The notes beneath the pieces were generated by a model, which was not told the DNA's origin, made no database searches, and worked only from the letters and a program-made list of their open reading frames with translations. Positions 1 through 7,964 of a stretch of 10,895 nt of DNA are shown in pieces. The first letter of the stretch is position 1. The number at the start of each line of letters is the position of its first letter. The stretch comes from Saccoglossus kowalevskii (taxonomy: Eukaryota > Hemichordata > Enteropneusta > Harrimaniidae), in the NCBI RefSeq assembly GCF_000003605.2, contig NW_003107592.1:84146-95040 (forward strand), in the 5' to 3' direction. The translations under genes and the position numbers were made by a program.

Positions 1-22
1 GTTCATCAGTGGTGTTTCAAAA

Positions 23-489
23 TACTATGGAATAACTTTCGCTGAAGGAATGATTCAGCTAAAATAAAATCCAGTGAATATACATGTAACATTTTACATT
101 CTACTCGTCAAAAATCAGCGAAAATTAATTCCAGCTAAAATAAAATCCAGTGAATATACATGTAACATTGTTCTTATATTTTACATTCTACTCGTCAAAA
201 ATCAGCGAAAATTAATTCCAGCTAAAATAAAATCCAGTGAATATACATGTAACATTGTTCTTATATTTTACATTCTACTCGTCAAAAATCAGCAAAAATT
301 AATTCCAGCTAAAATAAAATCCAGTGAATATACATGTAACATTGTTCTTATATTTTACATTCTACTCGTCAAAAATCAGCAAAAATTAATTCCAGCTAAA
401 ATAAAATCCAGTGAATATACATGTAACATTGTTCCTATATTTTACATTCTACTCGTCACAAATCAGCGAAAATAAAGTTTTTAACAGTA
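23..489. mobile_element. MITE with an internal tandem array
   Basis: The element begins TACTATGGAATAAC..TTTCGCTGAA and ends ..TTCAGCGAAAATAAAG-type sequence followed by TTTTTAACAGTA. Read inward from both ends, the sequence is TA, CT.TG..A, an A/T tract and then TTTCGCTGA, so the ends form a diverged terminal inverted repeat flanked by TA. This is the same terminal design as the cleaner elements at 608-808 and 8580-8783. TA flanks are typical of Tc1/mariner-type non-autonomous elements, but no transposase is present. The interior is taken up by 87-bp tandem units, described separately. The ends are diverged, so the exact boundaries are approximate. Confidence 0.6.
71..474 (+). repeat. 87-bp tandem repeat, about 4.7 copies
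   Basis: The marker CCAGTGAATATACATGTAAC recurs at 71, 147, 234, 321 and 408. Three spacings are exactly 87 bp. The first is 76 bp because that unit lacks 11 bases (GTTCTTATATT). The last copy is partial and runs into the right end of the host element. Units differ by a few substitutions: CAGCG in copies 1, 2 and 5 against CAGCA in copies 3 and 4, and GTTCCTA only in copy 5. The repeat continues weakly back to about 52. Because 87 is a multiple of 3, one frame stays open through the array. That frame is a by-product of the period and not evidence for a protein. Confidence 0.95.
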
Positions 490-607
490 TTTATTTTATC
501 ATGATTTCATAAAAAAATTAAACCAGTCAGAAAAATCGTGAAATAGTGAATGAAATACAGATATACAGATTTTTTTGAACTTGGTGATTGTCTATGATTT
601 CACCATA

Positions 608-808
608 TACTGTGGAATACTTTATTTTCGCTGAATTAATTTTCACTGAAAAGGCTTTTTGGTTGTTTTGTATGGAATTTATTTCACTGATTTCTGATGA
701 GTTCAATGTGAAATATAGGAAAAAAAGTATATTCGCTGGATTTTATTTTCATGGAATCATCCCTTCAGCGAAAATAAATTCCAAGCGAAAATAAAGTATT
801 CTACAGTA
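608..808. mobile_element. TA-flanked MITE, copy A
   Basis: This is a 201-bp element with near-perfect terminal inverted repeats. The left end, 608-632, and the reverse complement of the right end, 784-808, match at 24 of 25 positions; both read TACTGT(G/A)GAATACTTT followed by ATTTTCGCT. The ends carry TA, which suggests a TA target-site duplication as in Tc1/mariner-derived MITEs. The interior has no coding capacity and repeats the 'TTTTCGCTG' / 'TTTTCACTG' motif several times. A second copy in the same orientation lies at 8580-8783. The open frame at 588-794 is incidental. Confidence 0.85.
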
Positions 809-982
809 CATGAACATATGATACAGCTAGGTATTTTACGCATTGGGAACACAAATGAACTTTGATCCTATCCAGTTTGTACCATACTTATGTGTGACAG
901 CAGTGATATACTAGTATCTATATACACGCACTGCATTTACAGATAAAGATAAACTTTGACCCCAGACCATTTTAACCATAAG

Positions 983-1715
983 CATGGAACTATAAAACCA
1001 CAGGAAGAACAACCTTTTCGTTTCCTTTGAACCACGATAGTTGCCGCGATGTTGAATGTTTATTTTGACTGTTTATTTCGTTGCATTAAAAAATAAGCCA
1101 ATTTACGCAAATGAACGTTAATCTCCGACTATCGGTCATTTTCGGAGTCAATCATGCGACTTCGGAAGATCACATGATCGAGTTGTTTCGGTTATAGCAT
1201 AAAAAAACAATAACGCCAAGACAAAAACACTGATAAATGAGCGACATTCAACGGGGGAAAAAAAAAACACATTGCCACTTCTGGCGATCAAAGGGAAACA
1301 CGAAATAAGTGACTAGTCAGGATATCTCGACAACAAACAACATACCAAACTCCATGTTTCGCAAACTTTGGCAACCTTATTTTATTCGAGGGTTGAAAAA
1401 AAACAAGAAGTAATTCAAAAACAACATTGAAAATGATGAAAACTGCTAAACTCCGACCCGTTGCACGACTTCCAGTACACTGAGATCAACCTGCAGACCA
1501 ACTTGTTTGCACATGCATATTGAACAAAATATTTTACTGTGCAGATATGAAATAATTTTTTTTCAAGTTTTCCATTCCCAGCAGATACGGGCGTATCGGC
1601 GGCAACTAACATGCAGTATGACTAATGTTGTGGAAAGCACTGTAAGATAAACTAAGACAAAGGTTTTTTTAATCTTCTTAGTTTCATTGTTCTTCCTGTG
1701 GTTTATTGTTCCATG
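983..1715. repeat. Inverted repeat pair enclosing a CpG-rich stretch
   Basis: The left arm (983-1012) is the reverse complement of the right arm (1687-1715). There are 18 exact bases (TTGTTCTTCCTGTGGTTT on the right arm) and then 8 more exact bases (GTTCCATG) after a short mismatch. The arms are separated by 674 bp. A match of this length is not expected by chance in a window this size. Outside the arms the similarity fades. ACTTTGACC-type sequence occurs near both arms (about 952-962 and 1752-1762) but in the same orientation. The arms may be ends of an old non-autonomous element, or two oppositely inserted copies of a short repeat. No transposase or coding frame is recognised between them. 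Confidence 0.7.
1020..1500. promoter_or_regulatory. CpG-rich stretch, possible regulatory island
   Basis: By hand count about 25 CpG dinucleotides fall here, against two to four per 300 bases in neighbouring DNA such as 2041-2640. Visible sites include GATCACATGATC around 1168-1179 (an E-box / M-box type TCACATGA), a 10-bp perfect palindrome TGACTAGTCA at 1310-1319, and a small hairpin CTCCGA..TCGGAG around 1123-1147. No TATA box, start codon with coding frame, or splice donor could be tied to it. It lies wholly inside the inverted-repeat pair 983-1715, so it may be mobile-element cargo rather than a host promoter. Confidence 0.3.
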
Positions 1716-2426
1716 CCATAAGCTGCATAGCTGGAAGATTTCTGCTTTTTGAACTTTGACCTTACTGTAAAACAGTTTATTTTCACTCACATTTAATTTC
1801 ACTATTTTGATGTTTTGAGCATATTCATAACACATTCTGATGCATCTTATCTTTGATAATTTTTACCTAAATATTATTTTGTTGTTAACTATCTTTTTCC
1901 CAGACTTCCTGGCACTGTAAGCGAAGGGCAATGTCACATATCAGTCAAATGAAAACTAGACAGACTTGAGGCAACACAATACCCTGGGGAGAAGATGACA
2001 ACATACTCCTAGTAACAACTTTTATTATATTTTGAAAGATATTTTGGACATGCTGGAATTTAACTTTTCTCTTTGAAAGGATATTTTTTGTAGGTAAGGT
2101 TTGAAAGTATAGAAGTTTTGGGTAAAAAAAAAAATTTTAAAGAATTTTTTTTTTTTTCACACTATTTGTAGAATGTCTAAACATTGTGTTCCTTATAAAC
2201 CAAGTGCTCGTCTTTTAATGAAGATGACTGACATCAGATCTCCCTAATTATTCATTTGACATGAGTAAATTATTATTTGAACACTATTAAATTTTAATTT
2301 TTTTTTTGCGCCAGATGTAGTCACTGCTCAGACCTCAAATTGAAATTAACAGTAGCCCCAAAGCATAAAGTCTACCAAATATTGTCCTGGAGCTACCATT
2401 TATATAAGCTAGTAACCCACCTGAAC
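1716..2426. other. AT-rich non-coding stretch
   Basis: No gene or repeat family member is visible here. An A11 run (2124-2134) and a T13 run (2145-2157) could form a simple hairpin. Splice-donor-like TAG|GTAAGG occurs near 2093 on the plus strand without a credible exon before it. Confidence 0.6.
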
Positions 2427-2617
2427 TACTGTAAAATGACCACCGGTAATTTTCACTGGGTTTAAATTTCGCTGATTTTCCATTTCAGGCATATTCAGTG
2501 GGTTTAATTTAAATTCACGGTTTTATCCTTTAGATAATGTGTTATATACTAAATTTTACATTCACTGGGTTTTAATTTAGCTCATTTTCCAGTCAGCGAA
2601 ATAACCCTTTTACAGTA
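2427..2617. mobile_element. Diverged TA-flanked MITE
   Basis: The left end is TACTGTAAAATGACC and the right end, reverse complemented, is TACTGTAAAAGGGTTA, so the first 10 bases match exactly and carry TA. Inside, three related segments (about 2448-2482, 2494-2520 and 2561-2602) repeat a TTCACTGGGTTTAA pattern, two of them followed by a CGCTGATTTTCC-like motif. The motif content (TTTCGCTG, TTTTCACTG) relates it to the elements at 608 and 8580, but it is too diverged to be a recent copy. There is no coding capacity. Confidence 0.6.
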
Positions 2618-2780
2618 TTAGAAATTGCATGTCTCCAAAATCTAATACTACATGTTTGGAAGGTAGAACAGACTGTTCTAATTTATACAGCTGAGTAAGC
2701 AGCTGGCCCACAAACTCCCTGATACACTGTCCGAGACGAATATGCAAATCCGTTTTTCACTACTCAGTTTTCTAAATATC

Positions 2781-2876
2781 GTAATTTTGTAACAGTGAAA
2801 ATTTTGTAGTAGTCTTATGACATAAATTCTTTAAAATTTTCAAATTGTGAAATTTTCTACCAACGAGAATTAATAT
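2781..2876 (+). repeat. Dispersed repeat, long copy
   Basis: This copy shares GTAACAG(T/C)GAAAATTTTG with 3783-3838, followed by TAGT, and later shares CTACCAACGAGAATTAA. Between the two shared blocks it carries about 39 extra bases (around 2811-2849) that the other copy replaces with about 4. It is probably a short non-autonomous element or part of one; the family is not identified. The TTTTCGCTGTTAC motif on the reverse strand resembles the MITE vocabulary elsewhere in the window. Confidence 0.65.
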
Positions 2877-3782
2877 TCCATTAGCTGGAGGTCTTGGACA
2901 AAATTTATGAAGAAAATTACACAGATTCATTTTGTGAAAGCCGGTAGTGTTCAATAGGTTACTAGGAAATCATTGTAGCGAAGAGCAGTCCTTCCAGGTG
3001 TGAGGTGGTGAACAATGGATTGAGTGTAAACTGTGCTCAGAGCATGCATCATATTCAAAATATCCCTGAAAATTCACCTTTTTATAATTGCATTCACTAA
3101 AAACACATAATAATATAGTTTAAAATCAATAAATACAACCAACAAATTATTTGTGATCTTAAAAAGCTGTGAAAAAAATAAAAACACACAACTGAAGGAC
3201 ACAAAACAGGGGGCCCTGGAAGCTGAATAAACATCTTTATAGTGAGAATGAAGTTTCATAAGCAGTTGAATACATTTGAATTGTCTGATACAGAAATTAT
3301 GATTATGAGGGCAAGAATGATTTTTGTAAAATATTGGAAGATTTAAATTATCAAACTGAACCATGGCGATACAGAATAAAGCCATTTTAAAACAGAGTTT
3401 TAAAAAACGGCAGAGGCGGCCATTTTACAAACAATGAACAGCAGAGGTCAGCAGAAAGATTATACTACTCAAGGTTAAATACCATTTAAGACCACCTAGC
3501 TTAGTAAGAATAAATTAGGCACGAAATATATTAGCCCGGTACAATCGATTCTAGATATTTCACGTCAAGGGCAAAAAATAAAATTTAATAGAAACAAGAA
3601 ATTTCTTGCATTTAAAGCTTATCTTTTCTTCTAGCAAACTAATTTGGTTGGAAAAAATTGCAGATTTTTACTCAGGCATAACAAGAATTTGGTGTGAATT
3701 TACTTGAAACATTTGCATACATTTCATGAACATAAAATCCTAGTCAATATGAGAAAAATTTGTTAAGCAGTGAAATACGCAA
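2877..3782. other. AT-rich non-coding stretch
   Basis: No gene is recognised here. A minus-strand open frame around 3074-3385 is low-complexity, rich in F, Y and L, and typical of chance translation of AT-rich DNA. GGCGGCCATTTTA at about 3415-3427 reads TAAAATGGCCGCC on the minus strand, a YY1-like motif, but no island or donor accompanies it. Confidence 0.5.
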
Positions 3783-3838
3783 AATTTTGTAACAGCGAAA
3801 ATTTTGTAGTCGAAAAATTTCCTACCAACGAGAATTAA
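3783..3838 (+). repeat. Dispersed repeat, short copy
   Basis: This is the shorter relative of the repeat at 2781-2876, in the same orientation and about 1 kb away. The two shared blocks are joined directly through CGAA instead of a 39-base spacer. The repeat may extend right to the palindrome at 3879-3898: GCAAAATTT at 3780-3788 is complementary to part of that palindrome, which would make a short terminal inverted repeat. Confidence 0.65.
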
Positions 3839-3878
3839 AAAAAAAATATATTAAACAGTTTACAGTTCATTTAGTCAA

Positions 3879-3898
3879 TGAAATTTTGCAAAATTTCA
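3879..3898. repeat. 20-bp perfect palindrome
   Basis: TGAAATTTTGCAAAATTTCA is identical to its reverse complement over all 20 bases; the next flanking pair does not match. It could be a remnant terminus of the small element to its left, a cruciform-prone site or a protein-binding dyad. Nothing else indicates function. Confidence 0.9.
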
Positions 3899-3991
3899 AC
3901 AAGGAGAGCTAAAAAACTCACTTCAGTTTTTTCACTAAATTTAACATGCAAATTTTTTACTTAACTCATTGAAAGCACTCCCATAACTCAC

Positions 3992-4086
3992 CCTTAGTGC
4001 TTTTAGGAGAGGTATTTGTCACTGTCCTGTGATTTTCAAAAGGCAAGACCTGATTTACAAAGGATTCCAAGGGACAAACAGTACCC
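3992..4086 (-). CDS. Candidate internal exon, unknown protein
   Basis: I do not recognise the product. On the minus strand a 95-base segment lies between an acceptor-like CTTGCCTAAG| and a good donor, AAGG|GTGAGT (GT at 3991-3990). Only one frame is open through it. It gives about 31 residues of mixed composition, including LPFENHRTVTNTSPKSTK, less low-complexity than the chance frames nearby. The exon would start with one base of a split codon and end with one base of the next. The same frame is closed by TAA just upstream of the acceptor. The polypyrimidine tract is weak. It may belong with the minus-strand segments at 5517-5354 and 10615-10501, but the phases do not join them directly without other exons. 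Confidence 0.3.
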
Positions 4087-4889
4087 CTTAGGCAAGTTTA
4101 AAATGCAAACTAAACATTAATCTTACAATTCAGAATATCAATATTCTACAATATTATGATTTATTTTACTGCCAACCTGCAAATTACATTTTTAAACGTT
4201 TTAATTTGAGAGATATTTTTCAAAAATATTCTTAGCTACAGTGGTGAGCATTTTTTTCAAGATTTATAAGACATCAAGACACAAGGACTTTCACTGAATT
4301 TGTTCACACAGAATGAATTTTTAATTTAAAAAAAATAATATCAACACGAGTAATAAATATTTTTTCAATTCTACTCAGAATACCAGATCTAATTTTGGTT
4401 TTAATAAAAATTATGATGAAATAATTTAGAAATATTAAAGCCAAGAATAGTTACTGATATTAATATTATGAATAAAACCTTCATAGACAAAATAAATGCA
4501 ATAAATAATGACTCTATGGACAGACTGTACTCCCTAGGTATGTTTTAAAAAGTAGCTTGAATCATCACAATAAATTCTACATGTACATAAATGTGTTCGT
4601 ATTTTATACAAAGATTTATATGCCTTTTTAACCATTATCTGGTCAAGTCAATGTTAAAGTACAAAGGACAGAATAAGGGCTGAAATGAAACAAATCTCTT
4701 TCAAAATAACAGCAAAATGTCTCTATTTCTCTTTCATATAAAAAAAAAAACATTAAATTTTAGAATTTTGATTTTATGAAAAAAATACCACAAAGCAATA
4801 TTTGTTTTTGGATATATTTCAGAATTAAGGCAAAACATAAATCTGAGTAGACCGACTACAAAAGAGATAGAAAAAAAAATAGCAATTAC
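4087..4889. other. AT-rich non-coding stretch
   Basis: The sequence is long runs of A and T with no recognised repeat, island or exon. TGGTGAGC near 4233 is an isolated donor-like site on the plus strand without supporting coding sequence. Confidence 0.6.
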
Positions 4890-4966
4890 CTTTGAAGAGA
4901 TATAGCTAATTATATTAGAAGTGAACCAACACAATACCCCACGATTGGTTTCATCATTTATGGACA
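4890..4966 (-). CDS. Weak candidate exon, unknown protein
   Basis: On the minus strand an open segment ends at a reasonable donor, TTCAAAG|GTAATT. It reads as 25 codons with fairly balanced composition (for example INDETNRGVLCWFTSN), not the K/N/I/F-only character of nearby chance frames. The proposed acceptor, CACCCAAG|TG, has almost no pyrimidine tract, which is the main weakness. The segment abuts the end of the dispersed repeat at 4971-5125. The reading frame continues past the donor for about 25 further codons, so the open frame alone is not proof of an exon. The product is unknown. Confidence 0.18.
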
Positions 4967-4970
4967 CTTG

Positions 4971-5125
4971 GGTGGCCCCATGCAGGGAATTTAAATTTGC
5001 GTATTAATTTTCACAGATCAAACAGGTTAAATCCAGACTACAAAGTAACACCTGGGTGACAGAACTAGATTATGTAAATGTGAATTACACATACACAGCA
5101 GAGATGGATTAGTTGTGTTGGTGCC
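4971..5125 (+). repeat. Unclassified dispersed repeat, copy 1
   Basis: It begins GGTGGCCCCATGCAG and shares, in the same order as 6846-6997, AATTTGC(G/A)TATTAAT, GATCAAAC, AGTAACACCTGG, ACTAGATTAT and TGTGTTGGT. The two copies are clearly homologous but well diverged. I see no terminal inverted repeat, no poly-A tail and no convincing tRNA-type A or B box, so a SINE cannot be claimed. Just beyond its right end is a short GCCAT pentamer run (about 5122-5140). Confidence 0.75.
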
Positions 5126-5353
5126 ACGCCATGCCATGCCATCCATCTATAATTCATGGTGCGTTTTTTTTCAGAGAATATTATCATAAATAATTTTTAA
5201 TTTTACCCTGTTGCCAGTATTAAACAGATGCAAAATACATTTCATTTCTGATATGGGATTTTAATAGATGTTACATTGACTGTGCTTTTAAAATTAAAAA
5301 GCCTTTTTCAATTGCTGTTGATAGAATTATTGAAGTGCAGCTATTTATTAAAT

Positions 5354-5517
5354 TCAGGATGCTAACTGGCCTCTAATTTTAGACTGTGTAAAGTCACATG
5401 TAGGTATAAAATGACCGCGCTCAATTTCTTTTAAGTCCAACTGTTTAAAACGGCCTCTCCTCGAGTTCCAGTCCAGTAGCTCTTCCATCAGTTTTAAGGT
5501 CACTGCATAGCTCCAAA
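5354..5517 (-). CDS. Candidate coding exon, possibly terminal
   Basis: This is the most protein-like segment of the window. After an acceptor-like TTATTCATCCAG| on the minus strand, one frame stays open for 53 codons to a TGA at 5356-5354. It reads with balanced, amphipathic composition, including WSYAVTLKLMEELLDW and GRFKQLDLKEIERGHF. The frame is stop-free for about nine codons upstream as well, back to a TGA near 5546-5548. AATAAA follows the stop by only about 5 bases (plus strand TTTATT at 5344-5349). This could be a poly-A signal of a terminal exon or chance in AT-rich DNA. If the exon is internal, the available donors are poor. The exon would begin with two bases of a split codon, matching the phase at the end of 10615-10501. 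I do not recognise the protein family. Confidence 0.4.
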
Positions 5518-5814
5518 CTGGATGAATAATAGTGATTATATTTCACTTTTAGGAATAAAATTTAATAAGCCTGCTTATTCTCTGGGGCAAACATTAGGAC
5601 ATTTTCATTGCCTGGCAACCCACACTGTGAAAACAAAGACTGAAAACTCAGAAAATGCTACTTTTGCATAGTTGTTGAGACTGCCCTGAACAGTGTAACA
5701 AGATTAGCCCTACATGTCCAACATATATAAATTTGGTTGTTCAGGGTTACTTCAAACTTGAGTTTGTGTTGTTTTCTCGAATTTTCACCGACTAGACCAG
5801 CGTTCCACAGCAGC

Positions 5815-5910
5815 TCACACAGAGCCCATAGAAATACGTGGTACAGTGGTGCGCGTCTTAGCAACGTAGAACGTTCTGTGACGTAGCTCCGCCCCCGAGG
5901 ATAAACAGAA
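5815..5910. promoter_or_regulatory. Promoter-like GC-rich block
   Basis: In an otherwise AT-rich setting this block contains CTCCGCCCCCG (Sp1/KLF-type GC box, about 5888-5898), TGACGTAG (a CRE variant, about 5879-5886), TTAGCAACG (an RFX-like half-site, about 5860-5868) and the perfect palindrome AGAACGTTCT (about 5869-5878), packed within about 40 bases. Such clusters are common in metazoan core promoters. It lies about 300 bases upstream of the minus-strand candidate exon at 5517, so it could drive a minus-strand transcript. The 85-codon minus-strand open frame covering 5915-5658 has no ATG at its start and is not supported as a gene. Confidence 0.35.
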
Positions 5911-6601
5911 AACAAAGAATAGATGTTTGTTTTTTTCCAGGGAATCTTGTTATGTACACAAGTAATAATTTTAAATTAGGCCTACAATAAATATTATATA
6001 CAATAAGATTTTAATTAAATATAAAGTTTTCTGGCAAAGGCACAACATCATCTGCATGCAGTCCCAGGGGCCACTATTGTCTTGCATGGTTGTTGTAGGA
6101 GGGGGGCGGGGGCGGTTCTGTAAGTCTAAAATCAACTAAGATGCAACTATCATTTATTTACAGGATTATCAACAATGATAATTACCCAAGGTAAACAAGA
6201 CTGGAATTTAAATAATTCAAAGTGTCAGACGAATCATGGAGCTAAAAAAAAAAAGAGGATGAATTTATTTTTAATTTATTTATTTCTGTCAGTTTTCACC
6301 AAAAAGAACATGTATTGTACCACAATTTCAACATAGCAGTAGTAACATAGCCCATATGTTTATAAATAGGACTGAATATGTAACATTCCTTTCACCGCAT
6401 TAGCGCCCAGTGTCCTCAACTCAGAAAATCAAGATTTTTTGGGGGGAGCACCCGAGCACCCCCTTTGAAAAGAGTGCAAATGACATTTTGAATTCACATG
6501 TGACTGATTGAAAGGGATATTATGTCTTATTTTTGTGGAAATCAAGTATGGAAATACAAGATCCTAACCAGATGCTAATCTACAATCGTCTACATTATTT
6601 A
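5911..6601. other. Non-coding stretch with two G-rich tracts
   Basis: No gene is recognised. Two compositional oddities stand out. GGAGGGGGGCGGGGGCGG at 6098-6115 is a GC-box-like and possibly G-quadruplex-forming tract. The other, around 6441-6463, holds GAGCACCC twice in tandem between G6 and C5 runs that could pair as a short hairpin. Confidence 0.5.
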
Positions 6602-6778
6602 TACCTGGAATTTATTTTTGCTATTTTCGCTGAAGGCATGAAATAAAATCCTGTAAAAATACATTTACTGGTAAGTACATACAAATTTTACAATCATAGA
6701 AAATAAACTTCATACAAAACAGGCAAAATATCTTTTGTGGCAAAAATTAATTCCAGCTAAAATAAAGTATTTTACATG
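6602..6778. mobile_element. Degenerate MITE, single-unit relative of the 23-489 element
   Basis: The left part reads TACCTGGAATTTATTTTTGC then TATTTTCGCTGAAGG, and the right part reads AATTAATTCCAGCTAAAATA then AAGTATTTTACATGA. Inverted, the ends share GGAAT, TTTATTTT and CGCTG-like blocks, so they look like a decayed terminal inverted repeat. Internally, AAATAAAATCCTGTAAAAAT and CAAAAATTAATTCCAGCTAA match the 87-bp unit of the array at 71-474, but only once. It therefore looks like a relative of that element without amplification. A plus-strand CTG|GTAAGT donor-like site at about 6670 lies inside it and is probably fortuitous. Confidence 0.5.
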
Positions 6779-6845
6779 AAGGGCAGTTGTTTGTTTGAAG
6801 CACAGTATTTACAGTTGAAAAGCTATGAAAACCAGACACACTATA

Positions 6846-6997
6846 GGTGGCCCCATGCAGTGAATTAAAATTTGCATATTAATACAGGATCAAACCGGAT
6901 CAAACCAGAATGCAAGAGTAACACCTGGAATACAAAACTAGATTATAAAAAGAATTATGCAAATCTAAAACATTGAGATAATCTGTGTTGGTACTGC
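6846..6997 (+). repeat. Unclassified dispersed repeat, copy 2
   Basis: This is homologous to 4971-5125 in the same orientation, starting GGTGGCCCCATGCAG and ending TGTGTTGGTACTG. Within it GATCAAACC is duplicated in tandem (GGATCAAACCGGATCAAACC), which copy 1 lacks. Family and boundaries are unknown. Confidence 0.75.
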
Positions 6998-7733
6998 TTT
7001 CCATATATCATGTACACGCAACAGTTTTAATTTTTGTGCAATTTGGGTATTTTTTTTCTGGTGATCTATGGAGGAAAAATTTGGAATATGGCGACAATTA
7101 AGTCCAGGGTTCACAGTTCTTGACTGTAGAATAATGAATACTACAATTTGACAATAAATGTTTACAGTTAAAATGTTAATGGTTTGGTGAAATATTTTTC
7201 ATGAAATACCTCAAGTACTAAGGCAACCATAGTTTTAATTACTTCATGCAAAAATAACATCTTTCCACAATCTAATGTTTTCTCATTTAAAATACCATGT
7301 TGCAAGCCAAAAACAACACATGCTGGTCTGAATACGTTTCGCAAAATTTTTTATTTTTAAATGATATACAACTCTTTTTCCCGTTATATTTTCTAAGGCC
7401 ACATTTTCTGGATATTTATTAGTGCATATTTTAGCTTATCAGGATTTGTAGATGCTGTCATGCTATTGGTCAGAAATGACACACATGAACATATTTCAAA
7501 GCCTTCTGTCATTGACATCCATTGTTCTCCACAATTAGAGGAAGCCGTCTATACAAATAATTTTGAATAACAAACTTTGTAAAAGAACATGTTTTAACTG
7601 CGTTTTTTGACACAAAGCCAAACAGATTTATTTATAAATATGATTTTGCACTGCATTAAACATAGTCTTAATAGTTTTTAGTTTGGGTCACAAGGTAAGG
7701 ACGCTATGCACCTACAGCGTGATTTTTTGAGCG
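6998..7733. other. AT-rich non-coding stretch
   Basis: No gene or known repeat is seen. A strong donor-like CACAAG|GTAAGG stands at 7695 on the plus strand, but no open frame with a credible acceptor leads into it. Confidence 0.5.
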
Positions 7734-7896
7734 TTAAAGGGGAACCGCTCAATCCCATGGATTGCACAAACAAATCATGGGACACTATTGTTTATGTTGT
7801 TTACAATGTTAATCTATCTTTTGTTATCCATTGTTATTTTAATCCAGAAAGTAAATTTGTTGTGAAATTAATCTTAACTGGAAGGTGCCCCTTTAA
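7734..7896. mobile_element. TTAA-flanked T2/Kolobok-like MITE
   Basis: The left end TTAAAGGGGAACC (7734-7746) and the reverse complement of the right end TTAAAGGGGCACC (7884-7896) match at 12 of 13 positions, and both carry TTAA. Xenopus T2-type MITEs of the Kolobok superfamily are described with TTAA target duplications and TTAAAGG-type ends, so this design fits that group. piggyBac-derived elements also use TTAA but usually have CCC-type ends. The element is 163 bp with no coding capacity. The 77-codon plus-strand frame running through and beyond it (7706-7939) is incidental. Confidence 0.7.
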
Positions 7897-7964
7897 CAGA
7901 TCTTATTATAAGGAATGCAATGTCCTCGTTAGGGAATAATATTCCTATCAAAACAGTATTTTGA

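Noticed and set aside
60-470. CRISPR-like array
   Set aside because: The units are contiguous 87-bp copies without unique spacers, in eukaryote-like DNA.
74-475. 133-codon open frame with a repeated 29-residue peptide
   Set aside because: It is translation of the 87-bp tandem array, which stays open only because 87 is divisible by 3. It lies within a MITE, with no separate sign of coding.
1415-1835. Minus-strand open frames of 65 and 90 codons
   Set aside because: They overlap each other and the right inverted-repeat arm, have unremarkable composition and no splice or promoter support.
3074-3385. 103-codon minus-strand open frame
   Set aside because: It is F/Y/L/N-rich low-complexity translation of AT-rich DNA, with no recognisable motif.
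3363-3437. 24-residue plus-strand frame with an ideal ACCATGGCG start, very basic peptide
   Set aside because: The Kozak context is good but the frame is very short, has no promoter signs, and a single match of this kind is expected by chance.
5658-5915. 85-codon minus-strand open frame
   Set aside because: It has no ATG at its start. It overlaps the promoter-like block, and no homology is recognised.
7706-7939. 77-codon plus-strand open frame
   Set aside because: It runs straight through both ends of the TTAA-flanked MITE, so it cannot be an ancestral gene.
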